Of a DNA stretch of 56,436 nt, positions 17,997 to 27,571 are shown piece after piece. The notes beneath the pieces were generated by a model. It searched no databases. It was not told the DNA's origin and worked only from the letters and a program-made list of their open reading frames with translations. Every line of letters begins with the position of its first letter. Position 1 is the first letter of the stretch. Location of the stretch: assembly GCA_963696325.1 (NCBI GenBank), contig CAVOJV010000010.1, positions 1-56,436 of the forward strand, in the 5' to 3' direction. Position numbers and translations under genes: made by a program. The stretch is from CAVOJV01 sp963696325 (GTDB lineage Bacteria > Pseudomonadota > Gammaproteobacteria > Competibacterales > Competibacteraceae).

Positions 17997-18464
17997 ATGC
18001 AAAGCTTGAAGACAGTTCGTGTCGTAACAGTCGCTGTATTGGCCGGAGCACTGGTTAACGGTTGCGCCTCTAGCATGTCTGGTAGCGCCTATACCCGCGA
18101 ACAAGCCCGCCAGCAGCAACAAGTGCAATTGGGCGTCGTGCAAAGTGTCCGCAATGTCCTCATCGAGGGCACCAAGAGCGGTGTGGGCACGGCAGCCGGC
18201 GCTGCGGTCGGCGGTGTCGCGGGTAGCAACATCGGCGGCGGCAAAGGGCAAATTTTAGGGGCGATCGGCGGCGCCGTGCTCGGCGGCGTGGCTGGCGCCG
18301 CCGCCGAAGAAGGGATCACCCGGCAACCGGGACTGGAAATCACGGTACGGTTGGACAATGGCCAGATGACAGCGGTGACTCAGGCAGCCGACGAAGGCTT
18401 CAGTCCCGGCGAACGGGTCCGGGTCTTGACGGGTTACGACGGCACCGCTCGCGTTACTCATTAA
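17997..18464 (+). CDS. SlyB/PcpA-type glycine-zipper outer-membrane lipoprotein
   Basis: A 155-residue lipoprotein: signal peptide MQSLKTVRVVTVAVLAGALV, lipobox LVNGCAS with the lipidated cysteine at 23, and residue +2 is alanine, so outer-membrane sorting is expected. A double glycine-zipper segment follows (GVGTAAGAAVGGVAGSNIGG and GAIGGAVLGGVAGAAAEEG). The C-terminal beta-rich domain LEITVRLDNGQMTAVTQAAD, ending FSPGERVRVLTGYDGTARVTH, is the characteristic SlyB-family tail. AGGAGG lies nine bases before the ATG. In enterobacteria SlyB is Mg2+/PhoP-linked and stabilises the envelope; that role is only inferred here. A hybrid sensor kinase gene follows on the same strand after about 105 bases. 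Confidence 0.85.
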   Translation: MQSLKTVRVVTVAVLAGALVNGCASSMSGSAYTREQARQQQQVQLGVVQSVRNVLIEGTKSGVGTAAGAAVGGVAGSNIGGGKGQILGAIGGAVLGGVAGAAAEEGITRQPGLEITVRLDNGQMTAVTQAADEGFSPGERVRVLTGYDGTARVTH

Positions 18465-18569
18465 ACCGGTTTTCTTGCCGTTCCACCCGGCCGTTCCCGA
18501 CCGGGATCGGTCTGATTGTGCGCTAGCCAATGCCAGCGCAAACACAAGGATTGCCGCTGAGATAAGGAT

Positions 18570-21062
18570 ATGACTCAACCCAGCAAGTCGCGCTCCCCCT
18601 CCTCTATCCTGCACTGGGTCTCGCGCTCCTATTTCCTTACCGCGCTGTTGCCCGTCCTCTTGGTGGAAATCGCGATCATCGCCATCTGTCTGCTGGCCAA
18701 TCACGTCATTACCCAGCAGCAAAAGGAGGCCGTACGCGCCTTAGCCAAGGACGAACTCACGCGCATTGTGCAGCGAGAGGCAGTGGCTATCCAAACCCAG
18801 CTAACAGCCCGAAAAGAAAGCGTCGCGGGCTTGAACAACGTCCCCGCCGCCATCACCGACAGTATCGTGAATCTGTCCATCCCTTGGCAGGGTTACGGGA
18901 TGTTGATCGGCCGGGATGGCACTCTGCTGGCCCTGTCGGGAGTTGCGGAACCCGACTGGGGTCTCCAATCGAGCGAGCAAAACTTGCCGAAACCCGCGTC
19001 GTTCAATTTTTTCAAGCGGACGGAATTGGCTGATCTGGGCAAGCAATTTTCCGACCATGCGGTGGGGACAGCGGAAATCGATCTGAATGGCACCAAATTG
19101 GCTGCCTGGGCCACGATCCCGGAAACCGGCTGGCGGTTACTGGCGTTGGTACCGCAAACCAAACTCTATGCCCAGAGCGATGCGCTGAGCCAACAATTAT
19201 TCACCGTCGGCACTATCGTAATTGGCAGTCTGCTGCTGTTCTGCGCCCTGTTTGTGGTAGTGCTTTATCGGCGCACCCGCACGCTGGCCAACGCTCTGTC
19301 CAGCCCCTTGAATGCCATTGATACCTTGGTAAAACGGATCGGGGAAGGCGACTACGACCAACCCGTGCCCGCTTTCCCTGTCATCGAACTGCAAAATACC
19401 GCGGTTGGGCTGGTGGAGATGGGGCGCCAACTCGGTCTCACCAATCGGCGCCTGCTGGCCGCCCACCACCAAACCGAGCAAGCCAGAGACGAGGCCCTCG
19501 AGTCTTCGCGGCTAAAATCGGATTTTCTGGCTTCGATGAGCCATGAGATCCGCACACCAATGAATGGCATTCTGGGCATGATCGATCTATTGCTGGATAC
19601 CCGCCTGCAACCCAAGCAGCGGGAATTCGCGCTGGCGATTCAGGAGTCCGGAGATTCACTGCTGCGCATCATCAACGATATTCTGGATTTCTCCAAGATT
19701 GAGGCCGGCAAGATCGAACTAGCCGACCTGCCCTTCTCCCCTCTAGCAGTGGTGGAAGGCGCTGCCGATGTGCTCGCTCCCAAAGCCTATGAAAAGCGTT
19801 TGAAATTGATGACCTTCGTGGACCCCGTTATTCCAAACAGCGTAGCCGGGGATGAAGGCCGGCTGCGGCAGATACTGCTAAACCTGATTGGCAATAGCGT
19901 AAAGTTTACTGAACATGGCGAGGTCACGATTCGGGCCACTCTGGAGCAAACCACCGATCGTTATGCCGTGCTTTGCTTTACGGTTGCCGATACAGGCATT
20001 GGCATTCCGCCGACTGCCCACCAGCGCTTGTTCCATCCCTTTACCCAAGTAGATGGATCGACGGCGCGCCGCTATGGCGGCACCGGGCTAGGGCTGAGCA
20101 TTTGCAAGCGGCTGGTCGAACTAATGGGAGGAAATATCGGCGTGGAAAGCCAGGCTGGTATTGGCTCCACCTTCTGTTTTAAGGTACCGTTCCGGCTGGC
20201 TGGCGATAGCGCCCAGCGACCACACGCCACTACCGCAGATGACGATCTACGGGTACTGGTGGTGGAACAAGGGAAGCATAGTCGCGCAATTCTGAGTGAT
20301 TATCTACGCTCCTGGAAGGTGGAGGTGACCGCCGTCCCCACCGTGAACGCGGCCATCGTCACGGCGCGAGCGGCGAAGAGCAGGCCCTTCGATCTTGTAC
20401 TGATTGGGCTTTCTCTGGAAAACGAACAGGCGGGAGGCACGCTGGAAACCCTGTTCAGAGAGCCGGCGATAACTGCCATCCCACGGATCTTGCTTGCCGA
20501 CCTGGACCAAAAAGGCTTAGGCCCGAAAGCCCGGGAGATGGGCTTTGACGCTTATCTAGCCAAACCGGTACACCAGTCGCGGTTGTTCGATTGCCTGGCA
20601 ACGGTATTGAGCAATTCAGCCGCCAGAGACCCGGATTCCACGTTAAGCGCAGGAAACACCATCGACCCCAAGACGTTACCGTTGACCCTCGGCCAGCCCC
20701 ACATTCTCCTGGTGGAGGACAATGCCGTAAACCAAAAAGTAGCACTCAGCCAATTGCGTAAGCTAGGCTATAGCGCAGAGGTGGCGGAAGATGGGCACGC
20801 TGCCGTCGAGAAAGCGCTGTCGCAGTATTACAAGCTCATCCTGATGGACATCCAGATGCCCATCATGGATGGCAGCGAGGCCACGCGCCTGATCCGGGAG
20901 GCGCAAGCCAAGCGCGGAGAGCGTTCTACCATCGTCGCGGTGACCGCCAACGCCATGGAAGGCGATCGGGAGCGATTCCTGGCTGAGGGCATGGATGATT
21001 ACCAGAGCAAACCCTACCGGATGGCGGAACTCAAAGTGCTTTTGCAGCGCTGGCTGGCGTAG
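18570..21062 (+). CDS. Hybrid sensor histidine kinase with two receiver domains
   Basis: An 830-residue inner-membrane kinase. TM1 spans about 22-44 and TM2 about 211-233, enclosing a periplasmic Cache-like domain (GYGMLIGRDGTLLALSG, then TIPETGWRLLALVPQTKLY). A HAMP-like linker and coiled region follow. The HisKA box SDFLASMSHEIRTPMNGILG has H325; the N box is near 438-442; G1 is DTGIGIP (474-480); G2 is GGTGLGLS (503-510). Receiver 1 (about 560-680) is degenerate: the phospho-acceptor position reads LVLIGLSL, with G613 in place of Asp, though K665 (LAKP) remains. Receiver 2 (about 711-830) is complete: VEDN, D760 in LILMDIQMPIMDG, T792 and K814. No Hpt domain is fused and no response regulator is adjacent, so the phosphotransfer partner is elsewhere. 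The signal is unknown. It converges on dnaE with a four-base gap. Confidence 0.93.
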   Translation: MTQPSKSRSPSSILHWVSRSYFLTALLPVLLVEIAIIAICLLANHVITQQQKEAVRALAKDELTRIVQREAVAIQTQLTARKESVAGLNNVPAAITDSIVNLSIPWQGYGMLIGRDGTLLALSGVAEPDWGLQSSEQNLPKPASFNFFKRTELADLGKQFSDHAVGTAEIDLNGTKLAAWATIPETGWRLLALVPQTKLYAQSDALSQQLFTVGTIVIGSLLLFCALFVVVLYRRTRTLANALSSPLNAIDTLVKRIGEGDYDQPVPAFPVIELQNTAVGLVEMGRQLGLTNRRLLAAHHQTEQARDEALESSRLKSDFLASMSHEIRTPMNGILGMIDLLLDTRLQPKQREFALAIQESGDSLLRIINDILDFSKIEAGKIELADLPFSPLAVVEGAADVLAPKAYEKRLKLMTFVDPVIPNSVAGDEGRLRQILLNLIGNSVKFTEHGEVTIRATLEQTTDRYAVLCFTVADTGIGIPPTAHQRLFHPFTQVDGSTARRYGGTGLGLSICKRLVELMGGNIGVESQAGIGSTFCFKVPFRLAGDSAQRPHATTADDDLRVLVVEQGKHSRAILSDYLRSWKVEVTAVPTVNAAIVTARAAKSRPFDLVLIGLSLENEQAGGTLETLFREPAITAIPRILLADLDQKGLGPKAREMGFDAYLAKPVHQSRLFDCLATVLSNSAARDPDSTLSAGNTIDPKTLPLTLGQPHILLVEDNAVNQKVALSQLRKLGYSAEVAEDGHAAVEKALSQYYKLILMDIQMPIMDGSEATRLIREAQAKRGERSTIVAVTANAMEGDRERFLAEGMDDYQSKPYRMAELKVLLQRWLA

Positions 21063-21066
21063 CAAT

Positions 21067-24000
21067 TCAATAATCCAGCCTTACCCCGCTCTCTCCCACC
21101 AGACCGCGGAGTTGATTCAACAAGGCGTCGTCCGGTCGCACATTCCAGCTTCGGTCGAAAGCGATCTCTGCCCTGACGTCCGGCCGCGCATACTCCACCC
21201 ACACCGGGCAATTGCCGCGCCGGTAGGGCTCCAGGGCAGCGGCTAAATGCTCCAATAAGCCATTATTGAATCGGCTGGCGTCCAGTGTCAGCAGCAACCG
21301 CCGGGCATATTCGTCTCGGGCGGCGGCAAGATCCAACACCCGCTCGGCATTCAGGCGCCAACTACCGGAGAAATCATCCCAAGCCAATCCCCCCTGCACC
21401 ACCAACACGTTGTCATTGGCAATAATATGCCGATACTGCTCATAGACCTCGGGAAACACCCGGATTTCCATGCGGGCCGTGCGGTCATCTAGCGTAACGA
21501 AGGCCATGCGCCCACCCCGGTTGGCATTGCGGGTGCGGATACCCACCACCAGTCCAGCGATCACCACCGGTTTCTCGGCAGCCCTGCCAAAACGTCGAGT
21601 TTCAGGTGCGCCGTCGCCCTCGGTACCGATATCCGTCAGGCGAGCGCTGATGAAGCGTTTGAGTTCCGCCTCGACGCGGGTAATGGGATGGCCGGTCAAA
21701 TACAGACCTAAGGTTTCCTTCTCCCCGGCGAGGCGTTGCTCTTCATCCCAGTCCGGGAACTCGGTCGGCGCGACGGCAGTCTGCGCCGGAACGCTGGCGG
21801 CGGGTAAACCGAACAGATCGTTCTGGCCAGCAGCGTCATTATGAGAATTTTGCTCGGCCAGCCGAAAAGCTTCCGGCAGTTGCGACATCAGGGTGGCGCG
21901 GTTGCAACCCAGGCAATCCAAAGCCCCGGCGCGCAGCAGAGCCTCCAGCACGCGGCGATTGACCTTGTGCAGGTCCACGCGTCGGCAGAGATCGAAGAGA
22001 TCCTGAAACGGCCCCCGCCGGCGTTCCTCCAGCGTACCCTCGATGGCGGCTTCACCCACCCCCTTGATGGCGCCCACGCCATAGATGATCCGATTTTGCT
22101 CATCGACAGTAAACCGGAATTCGGAAGTGTTGACGGAGGGCGGCACCACCGCCAATCCCATCCGACGGCATTCCTCGATGAATACCACCACCTTGTCGGT
22201 ATTATCCATGTCCGAAGACAAGACCGCCGCCATGAAGGCGGCCGGATAATGAGCCTTGAGCCAGGCGGTCTGATAGGATATCAGGGCGTAGGCGACACTA
22301 TGACTCTTATTGAAACCGTAACCGGCGAACTTCTCCATCAGATCAAAAATATATTCGGCAGTGTCAGGTTTTACGCCGCGCTCCAGCGCGCCTTTCGTAA
22401 ACACCGCCCGCTGCTTGGCCATCTCCTCGGGCTTCTTCTTGCCCATGGCCCGGCGCAGCAGATCGGCTCCACCCAGGGTATAGTTAGCCAATACCTGGGC
22501 AATCTGCATCACCTGTTCCTGATAGAGGATTACGCCGTATGTAGGTTTGAGAATGGGCATCAGGTCCGGATGGGGATATTCCACCTTGGCGCGACCGTGC
22601 TTGCGGTCGATGAAATCCTCTACCATGCCTGATTGCAGGGGACCTGGCCGGAATAGCGCTACCAGAGCCACGACATCCTCGAAGCAATCCGGTTGCAGGC
22701 GCTTGATCAGATCCTTCATGCCACGAGATTCCAACTGAAAGACCGCCGTGGTATGGCAGGCCTTGAGTAGGTCAAACGTGGTCGTGGAATCCAGGGGTAT
22801 AGCGGTAACATCGAGGGGAGCCTCACCCCTGGCCGCACGTTGGCGGTTGATGGTCTGCACCGCCCAGTCGATGATAGTTAGGGTGCGCAGCCCCAAAAAA
22901 TCAAATTTCACCAACCCGGCGGACTCGACATCATCCTTGTCGAACTGGGTCACGATGGCCTGGGAGCCCTGCTCGCAGTATAACGGTGAAAAATCCGTGA
23001 GTTTCGAAGGGGCGATGACCACGCCGCCCGCATGCTTACCCACGTTGCGGGCCAGCCCCTCCAGGGAGCGGGCCAGATCCACCAGGGTCTTTACTTCTTC
23101 GTCGCCCTCGTAGGCCTTGCGGAAGTCTTCTTCCTGTTCCAGCGCCTTGTCGAGGGTGATACCGATCTCGAAGGGGATGAGTTTGGCGATACGATCGACA
23201 AAACCGTAGGGATGCCCCAATACCCGTCCTACGTCCCGCACTACGGCCTTGGCCGCCATGGTGCCGTGGGTGGCGATTTGCGACACCCGGTCGCGACCGT
23301 AGTGGTGGGCGACATATTCGATGACCCGGTCACGACCCTCCATGCAAAAATCGATGTCAAAATCAGGCATGGACACGCGCTCCGGGTTCAGAAAGCGCTC
23401 GAACAGGAGATCATAGGCCAGCGGGTCAAGATCAGTTATCCCCAAGGCATAGGCAACCAATGAGCCAGCCCCGGAACCGCGCCCCGGTCCAACCGGCACA
23501 CCGTTATCCCGCGCCCACCTGATAAAGTCGGCCACGATCAAAAAATAGCCAGGAAACCCCATCTGATTGATGACAGTAAGTTCGATCTCCAGGCGTTCAT
23601 CGTAAGGCTTGCGGCGTTCAACAAGGTCCGGGGCATTCACGTCCAGCAGGCGCGGCAAGCGCTTCTCGAGGCCGGTATGGGCTTGCAGGGCAAAGAACTC
23701 CGCCGTGGTCATTCCCTCTGGAACTGGGAAATCCGGCAGGAAATTTTCCCCCAACCGTATATCCAAGTTGCAACGCAGGGCAATTTCCACGCTGTTTTCC
23801 AGGGCCTCGGGCAAATCGGCGAAAAGTTCGGCCATCTCCGCCGGGGTGCGCAGATACTGTTGATCGCTGTAATAACGGGGCCGGCGTGGGTCGGCCAGGA
23901 TGCGGCCTTCATGAATGCACACCCGCGCCTCGTGAGCCTCAAACTCCTCGCGCCTGAGAAAGCGCACATCGTTGGTAGCCACCAGTGGGGTCCCCGTAGC

Positions 24001-24567
24001 CAGCGCCAACTCCACGGCGGCGTGAGTATATTCCTCTTCGTTCGGCCGGCCGGTACGCTGCACTTCCAGATAGAAACGGTCCGCGAACAGCCCCAGCCAA
24101 TCGCCCAGCACTGGCTGCGCTTCGACGCCATGGCCATTCAGTAAGAGCTGGCCGAGCTGCCCTTCACGCCCTCCCGATAGGGCAATCAATCCCTCCGTGT
24201 TGCCCTGCAGCCAGCCCCATTCGATGACCGGCACGCCCCGCTGCTGGCCTTCCAGATAACCGCGGCTTACCAGTTGGGTCAGATTGCGATAACCCACGAA
24301 ATCCTGGCAGAGCAGCACCAGCCGCGCCGGATCCGCCTGATCTCGACGCACCCACAGCTCCGCGCCGACGATGGGCTTTACGCCAACGCTTAGAGCGGCC
24401 TTGTAAAACTTGATCATGGCAAACAGATTGCTCATGTCCGTTACGGCCACCGCAGGCATACCAGCGGTGGCCACCTGCTTGACCAGGGGCTTGATGCGGA
24501 TCAAGCCGTCCATCAGGGAATATTCGGTGTGCAGGTGCAAGTGTATGAAAGTCGTGGCCATGCTCAT
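21067..24567 (-). CDS. dnaE: DNA polymerase III alpha subunit
   Basis: Replicative C-family polymerase, 1,166 residues, normal length. The N-terminal PHP domain opens FIHLHLHTEYSLMDG (8-22). The palm carries the catalytic aspartates D402 and D404 in MPDFDIDFCMEGRDRVIEYV, with the third in KFDFLGLRTLTII. GPGRGSGAGSLVAYALGITD (361-380) is the nucleotide-binding region. Fingers, helix-hairpin-helix and an OB fold follow (PVVIAGLVVGIRTRNANRGG, FVTLDDRTARMEIRVFPEVY), ending VGESGVRLDY. The start at 24567 overlaps the rnhB stop by four bases (ATGA), so translation is coupled. This rnhB-dnaE order after lpxB is the standard gammaproteobacterial one; accA, which often follows dnaE, is absent because the convergent kinase gene is there. 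Confidence 0.98.
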   Translation of the reverse strand: MSMATTFIHLHLHTEYSLMDGLIRIKPLVKQVATAGMPAVAVTDMSNLFAMIKFYKAALSVGVKPIVGAELWVRRDQADPARLVLLCQDFVGYRNLTQLVSRGYLEGQQRGVPVIEWGWLQGNTEGLIALSGGREGQLGQLLLNGHGVEAQPVLGDWLGLFADRFYLEVQRTGRPNEEEYTHAAVELALATGTPLVATNDVRFLRREEFEAHEARVCIHEGRILADPRRPRYYSDQQYLRTPAEMAELFADLPEALENSVEIALRCNLDIRLGENFLPDFPVPEGMTTAEFFALQAHTGLEKRLPRLLDVNAPDLVERRKPYDERLEIELTVINQMGFPGYFLIVADFIRWARDNGVPVGPGRGSGAGSLVAYALGITDLDPLAYDLLFERFLNPERVSMPDFDIDFCMEGRDRVIEYVAHHYGRDRVSQIATHGTMAAKAVVRDVGRVLGHPYGFVDRIAKLIPFEIGITLDKALEQEEDFRKAYEGDEEVKTLVDLARSLEGLARNVGKHAGGVVIAPSKLTDFSPLYCEQGSQAIVTQFDKDDVESAGLVKFDFLGLRTLTIIDWAVQTINRQRAARGEAPLDVTAIPLDSTTTFDLLKACHTTAVFQLESRGMKDLIKRLQPDCFEDVVALVALFRPGPLQSGMVEDFIDRKHGRAKVEYPHPDLMPILKPTYGVILYQEQVMQIAQVLANYTLGGADLLRRAMGKKKPEEMAKQRAVFTKGALERGVKPDTAEYIFDLMEKFAGYGFNKSHSVAYALISYQTAWLKAHYPAAFMAAVLSSDMDNTDKVVVFIEECRRMGLAVVPPSVNTSEFRFTVDEQNRIIYGVGAIKGVGEAAIEGTLEERRRGPFQDLFDLCRRVDLHKVNRRVLEALLRAGALDCLGCNRATLMSQLPEAFRLAEQNSHNDAAGQNDLFGLPAASVPAQTAVAPTEFPDWDEEQRLAGEKETLGLYLTGHPITRVEAELKRFISARLTDIGTEGDGAPETRRFGRAAEKPVVIAGLVVGIRTRNANRGGRMAFVTLDDRTARMEIRVFPEVYEQYRHIIANDNVLVVQGGLAWDDFSGSWRLNAERVLDLAAARDEYARRLLLTLDASRFNNGLLEHLAAALEPYRRGNCPVWVEYARPDVRAEIAFDRSWNVRPDDALLNQLRGLVGESGVRLDY

Positions 24568-25163
24568 GCCTCACGCTTCAGCACCGCCCGCACGGGAGCG
24601 AAGGAGCGGCGGTGTTCTGGACATGCCCCGTGAACCCTGAGCGCCTCGATATGAAATTGGGTCGGATAGCCTTTGTGGCGATCGAAGCCATAGTGCGGAT
24701 AACGGGCGTGCAGCGCCAACAGTTCGCTGTCCCTGGCCACCTTGGCCAGAATGGAAGCCGCACTGATGGCCACCACGCTGACATCCCCCTTGACGATGGC
24801 CTGTACCGGGCAGGCCAGCCCAGGACAGCGGTTGCCATCTACCAGAACCTTGCCGGGTGCTACGTGCAAACCCGCCACCGCCCGCTGCATGGCCAGCAAG
24901 GTGGCCTGCAGTATATTCAGGGCGTCGATCTCCACCACCCCGGCGCGGCCCACCGCCCAGGCCAGGGACTTGGCGCGGATCTCGGCGGCCAGCCGCTCGC
25001 GTTGGCGCTCGCTCAACTGCTTGGAATCAGCCAGCCCTGCGATAGGCCTGGCGGGATCGAGGATCACCGCCGCCGCCAGGACCGGACCCGCCAGCGGCCC
25101 GCGGCCCGCCTCATCGACGCCGGCAACCAACAAGACAGGTGCGGTGCAGGTCTGTTCACGCAT
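24564..25163 (-). CDS. rnhB: Ribonuclease HII
   Basis: Removes RNA from RNA-DNA hybrids, including single misincorporated ribonucleotides. Motifs: VAGVDEAGRGPLAGPVLAAA, with the catalytic DE near the start; ADSKQLSERQRERLA; KVLVDGNRCPGL with the third acidic residue; and VVAISAASILAKVARDSEL with the D-x-ELL helix. The ATG at 25163 gives 199 residues (MREQTCTAPVLLVAGVDEAG), the usual size; longer in-frame extensions reach into lpxB and are rejected. It lies 19 bases after lpxB and overlaps dnaE by four bases. Confidence 0.97.
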   Translation of the reverse strand: MREQTCTAPVLLVAGVDEAGRGPLAGPVLAAAVILDPARPIAGLADSKQLSERQRERLAAEIRAKSLAWAVGRAGVVEIDALNILQATLLAMQRAVAGLHVAPGKVLVDGNRCPGLACPVQAIVKGDVSVVAISAASILAKVARDSELLALHARYPHYGFDRHKGYPTQFHIEALRVHGACPEHRRSFAPVRAVLKREA

Positions 25164-25182
25164 GGATTTTAAAATCGGCAAG

Positions 25183-26313
25183 TTAATCCAATAAACCGGC
25201 GATGGCCGCGGCGGCCTGCCGGCTGGCATCACGGCGCAGGCCATCATGCAGGGCGGCAAACTCCTGCTCCAAGCGGACGCAACCTGCCCTGTCATTCAAT
25301 AAATTTAGCAGCGCTGGCCCAAGATTCTCGGCGGTGGCGGCATCCTGAAGGAACTCTGGCACCAGATCCTGCCCCGCCAGAAGATTGGGCAGCGCGAAGC
25401 GGGAAATGGTAACCAACCGGGCGGCGATCCAGGCAGTGAGTGGCGCGACTTTATAGGCCACTACCATTGGCCGTTTCAACAACAAAGCTTCCAGAGTAGC
25501 CGTACCTGAGGCCAGCAGGACCAGATCGGCGGCGGCCATGACTTCCCGGGAACGGCCATCCACCAGGAAAACGGACAGTTCAGCGGCACGCTCTCTCAAC
25601 AGTCTGGTCAGAACCGCGCGGATGCGGGGGGTGGCAGCGGGAACGGTAAAAACGATATCCGGCCAGCGGCGTCGCAGCCAGAGGGCGGTATCGATGAACA
25701 GCGCTCCCAAGCGCTGCACCTCGCCGAGCCGACTGCCTGGCAACAAGGCCAGCACCGTTGCGGACGGCGCCAGTCCCAAAGCACGTCGCGCCGCCGCGCG
25801 GTCGGTCACGAGCGGGATCTCATCGGCCAGCGGATGGCCAACATAGCACACCGGAACCCCATGGTCCCGGTAGAACGCCGCCTCGAAGGGAAACAGGGTC
25901 AACATCAAGTCAACTGCACGGGCGATCTTGCGCACCCGCCCCGGACGCCAGGCCCATACCGAGGGGCTCACGTAGTGCACGGTGGGGATCCTCAAAGTCC
26001 GCAGGCAGCATTCCAGGGGCAGATTGAAATCCGGCGCGTCGATGCCGACGAACAGGTCTGGAGGAGTGGCATTAAAGCGCTGATACAACGCCCAACGGAT
26101 CCTTATCAGCGCCGGGAGATGGCCTAAAACCTCCACCAATCCCATCACTGATAACGCTTCCAGAGGGAATAGGCTGCGCAGACCCTGCGCGATCATGCGC
26201 TCGCCCCCGATTCCCTCGAAACAGGCCTGGGGATAGATCTCCCGCAAGGCCACTAGCAAACCTGCCCCCAGGATATCGCCAGAGAGTTCGCCCGCCAGCA
26301 TGGCGATTCTCAT
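25183..26313 (-). CDS. lpxB: Lipid-A-disaccharide synthase
   Basis: GT19 enzyme joining UDP-2,3-diacylglucosamine and lipid X to give the tetra-acyl disaccharide of lipid A, at the inner face of the inner membrane. It has 376 residues: MRIAMLAGELSGDILGAGLL with the family GE.SGD motif, FVGIDAPDFNLPLE, YVSPSVWAWRPGRVRKIARA, VGHPLADEIPL and LPGSRLGEVQRL, ending AIAGLLD. AAGGA lies eight bases upstream. It follows lpxA by 23 bases, in the conserved lpxD-fabZ-lpxA-lpxB order. Confidence 0.98.
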   Translation of the reverse strand: MRIAMLAGELSGDILGAGLLVALREIYPQACFEGIGGERMIAQGLRSLFPLEALSVMGLVEVLGHLPALIRIRWALYQRFNATPPDLFVGIDAPDFNLPLECCLRTLRIPTVHYVSPSVWAWRPGRVRKIARAVDLMLTLFPFEAAFYRDHGVPVCYVGHPLADEIPLVTDRAAARRALGLAPSATVLALLPGSRLGEVQRLGALFIDTALWLRRRWPDIVFTVPAATPRIRAVLTRLLRERAAELSVFLVDGRSREVMAAADLVLLASGTATLEALLLKRPMVVAYKVAPLTAWIAARLVTISRFALPNLLAGQDLVPEFLQDAATAENLGPALLNLLNDRAGCVRLEQEFAALHDGLRRDASRQAAAAIAGLLD

Positions 26314-26336
26314 CGGTGCTTTCCTTGCAGCCAGCG

Positions 26337-27107
26337 TTAGCGCACGATCCCGCGGGTGGACGATGCCAGAAAATCTACTAAAATCGTCAGCCGGGGGAAA
26401 TCTTTACTGATAGCACGCACCCGGCGGATGGCCTCGTCGAGCTTCAATTGAGACCGGTAGATCGTCTTGTAGGCATGGCGGATGGCACGAATCTCCTCAT
26501 CCGGGAACCCGCGGCGCCGGAGACCTTCGGCGTTGATGCCATGGGGCTCGGCGCGGTAGCCCGCGACCATGACGAAGGGAGGCACATCATGATCCACGCC
26601 GCAGGCAAAGCCACATAAGCTGTGGGCGCCAACCCGACACCGCTGGTAGACCAGCGCGAAACCACCGAGAACCACGTCATCTTCCACATGCACATGACCG
26701 GCCAGGGAGGCCCCATTGGCGAATACCGTACGGCTGCCTACGATGCAATCGTGGGCGACATGCACATAAGCCATGATCCAGTTATCGTCTCCGATCCGGG
26801 TAGCACCCGCATCCTGAATTGTACCGCGATTGATGGTGCAAAATTCCCGGATCACATTGCGGTCGCCGATTTCCAGGCGGGTTTTCTCGCCCGCATATTT
26901 TTTATCCTGGGGAATTTCGCCAATGGAAGCGAACTGGTAGATGCGGTTGTCTCGGCCGATCCGGGTCGGCCCCTGAATGATGACATGGGGACCGATCCAG
27001 GTGCCCTCGGCGATTTCCACCTCGGCGCCAATTACGGAGAAGGGCCCCACTTGGACATCCGTTGCCAATCTGGCGCTGGGATCCACCACGGCGCGTGCAT
27101 CAATCAC
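26337..27107 (-). CDS. lpxA: UDP-N-acetylglucosamine acyltransferase
   Basis: First step of lipid A synthesis: transfers a hydroxyacyl chain from acyl carrier protein to UDP-GlcNAc. It has 256 residues of left-handed beta-helix hexapeptide repeats, with the catalytic histidine H119 in MAYVHVAHDCIVGS (the counterpart of E. coli H125), then NGASLAGHVHVEDDVVLGGF and the C-terminal helical part INAEGLRRRGFPDEEIRAI, ending STRGIVR. The start codon is GTG, overlapping the fabZ stop as GTGA. One conserved loop reads VYQRCRVGAH where E. coli has VHQFCIIGAH, so an acyl-chain contact may differ. Confidence 0.98.
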   Translation of the reverse strand: MIDARAVVDPSARLATDVQVGPFSVIGAEVEIAEGTWIGPHVIIQGPTRIGRDNRIYQFASIGEIPQDKKYAGEKTRLEIGDRNVIREFCTINRGTIQDAGATRIGDDNWIMAYVHVAHDCIVGSRTVFANGASLAGHVHVEDDVVLGGFALVYQRCRVGAHSLCGFACGVDHDVPPFVMVAGYRAEPHGINAEGLRRRGFPDEEIRAIRHAYKTIYRSQLKLDEAIRRVRAISKDFPRLTILVDFLASSTRGIVR

Positions 27108-27571
27108 AAGTCGATGGCCCGCTTAGCGCACATTATATCAGCGGACGCGACTACCTTTCCGTCCACTGTGGCTTCTCCCGCAAACTTCCCAATGCCGCGT
27201 TTGATCCATTCCAGCGAGACCTTGAGAATCAACTGATCGCCGGGTTCCACCGGGCGCTTGAAGCGAGCCTTGTCAATGCCGACAAAGTAATACATGGTAT
27301 GTTTGTCCGGCTTTTCCCCCTCGGTCTTGAAAGCCAGGATACCGGTGGCCTGAGCCAGCGCTTCCAGAATCAACACACCCGGCATAATGGGGCGCTGCGG
27401 AAAATGTCCCATGAAGAACGGCTCATTGTAGGTGACGTTTTTCAAACCTGTCAGCGACTGCCCGGGTTCGATGGCCAGCACGCGATCGATCAACAAGAAA
27501 GGATAGCGGTGCGGAAGGTATTGCAGTACTTCGGCGATATCCATTCCGGTCAAGAGTATGTCCTCACTCAA
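27104..27571 (-). CDS. fabZ: 3-hydroxyacyl-ACP dehydratase
   Basis: Dehydrates 3-hydroxyacyl-ACP in fatty acid elongation, balancing LpxA/LpxD use of the same hydroxyacyl-ACP. Hot-dog fold, 155 residues if the TTG at 27571 is used: YLPHRYPFLLIDRV, then the active-site FFMGHFPQRPIMPGVLILEA with H56 and E70. The TTG overlaps the lpxD stop by eight bases; an ATG at 27544 (MDIAEVLQYLPHRYP) would give 146 residues and is equally possible. The stop overlaps lpxA by four bases. Confidence 0.97.
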   Translation of the reverse strand: MSEDILLTGMDIAEVLQYLPHRYPFLLIDRVLAIEPGQSLTGLKNVTYNEPFFMGHFPQRPIMPGVLILEALAQATGILAFKTEGEKPDKHTMYYFVGIDKARFKRPVEPGDQLILKVSLEWIKRGIGKFAGEATVDGKVVASADIMCAKRAIDL

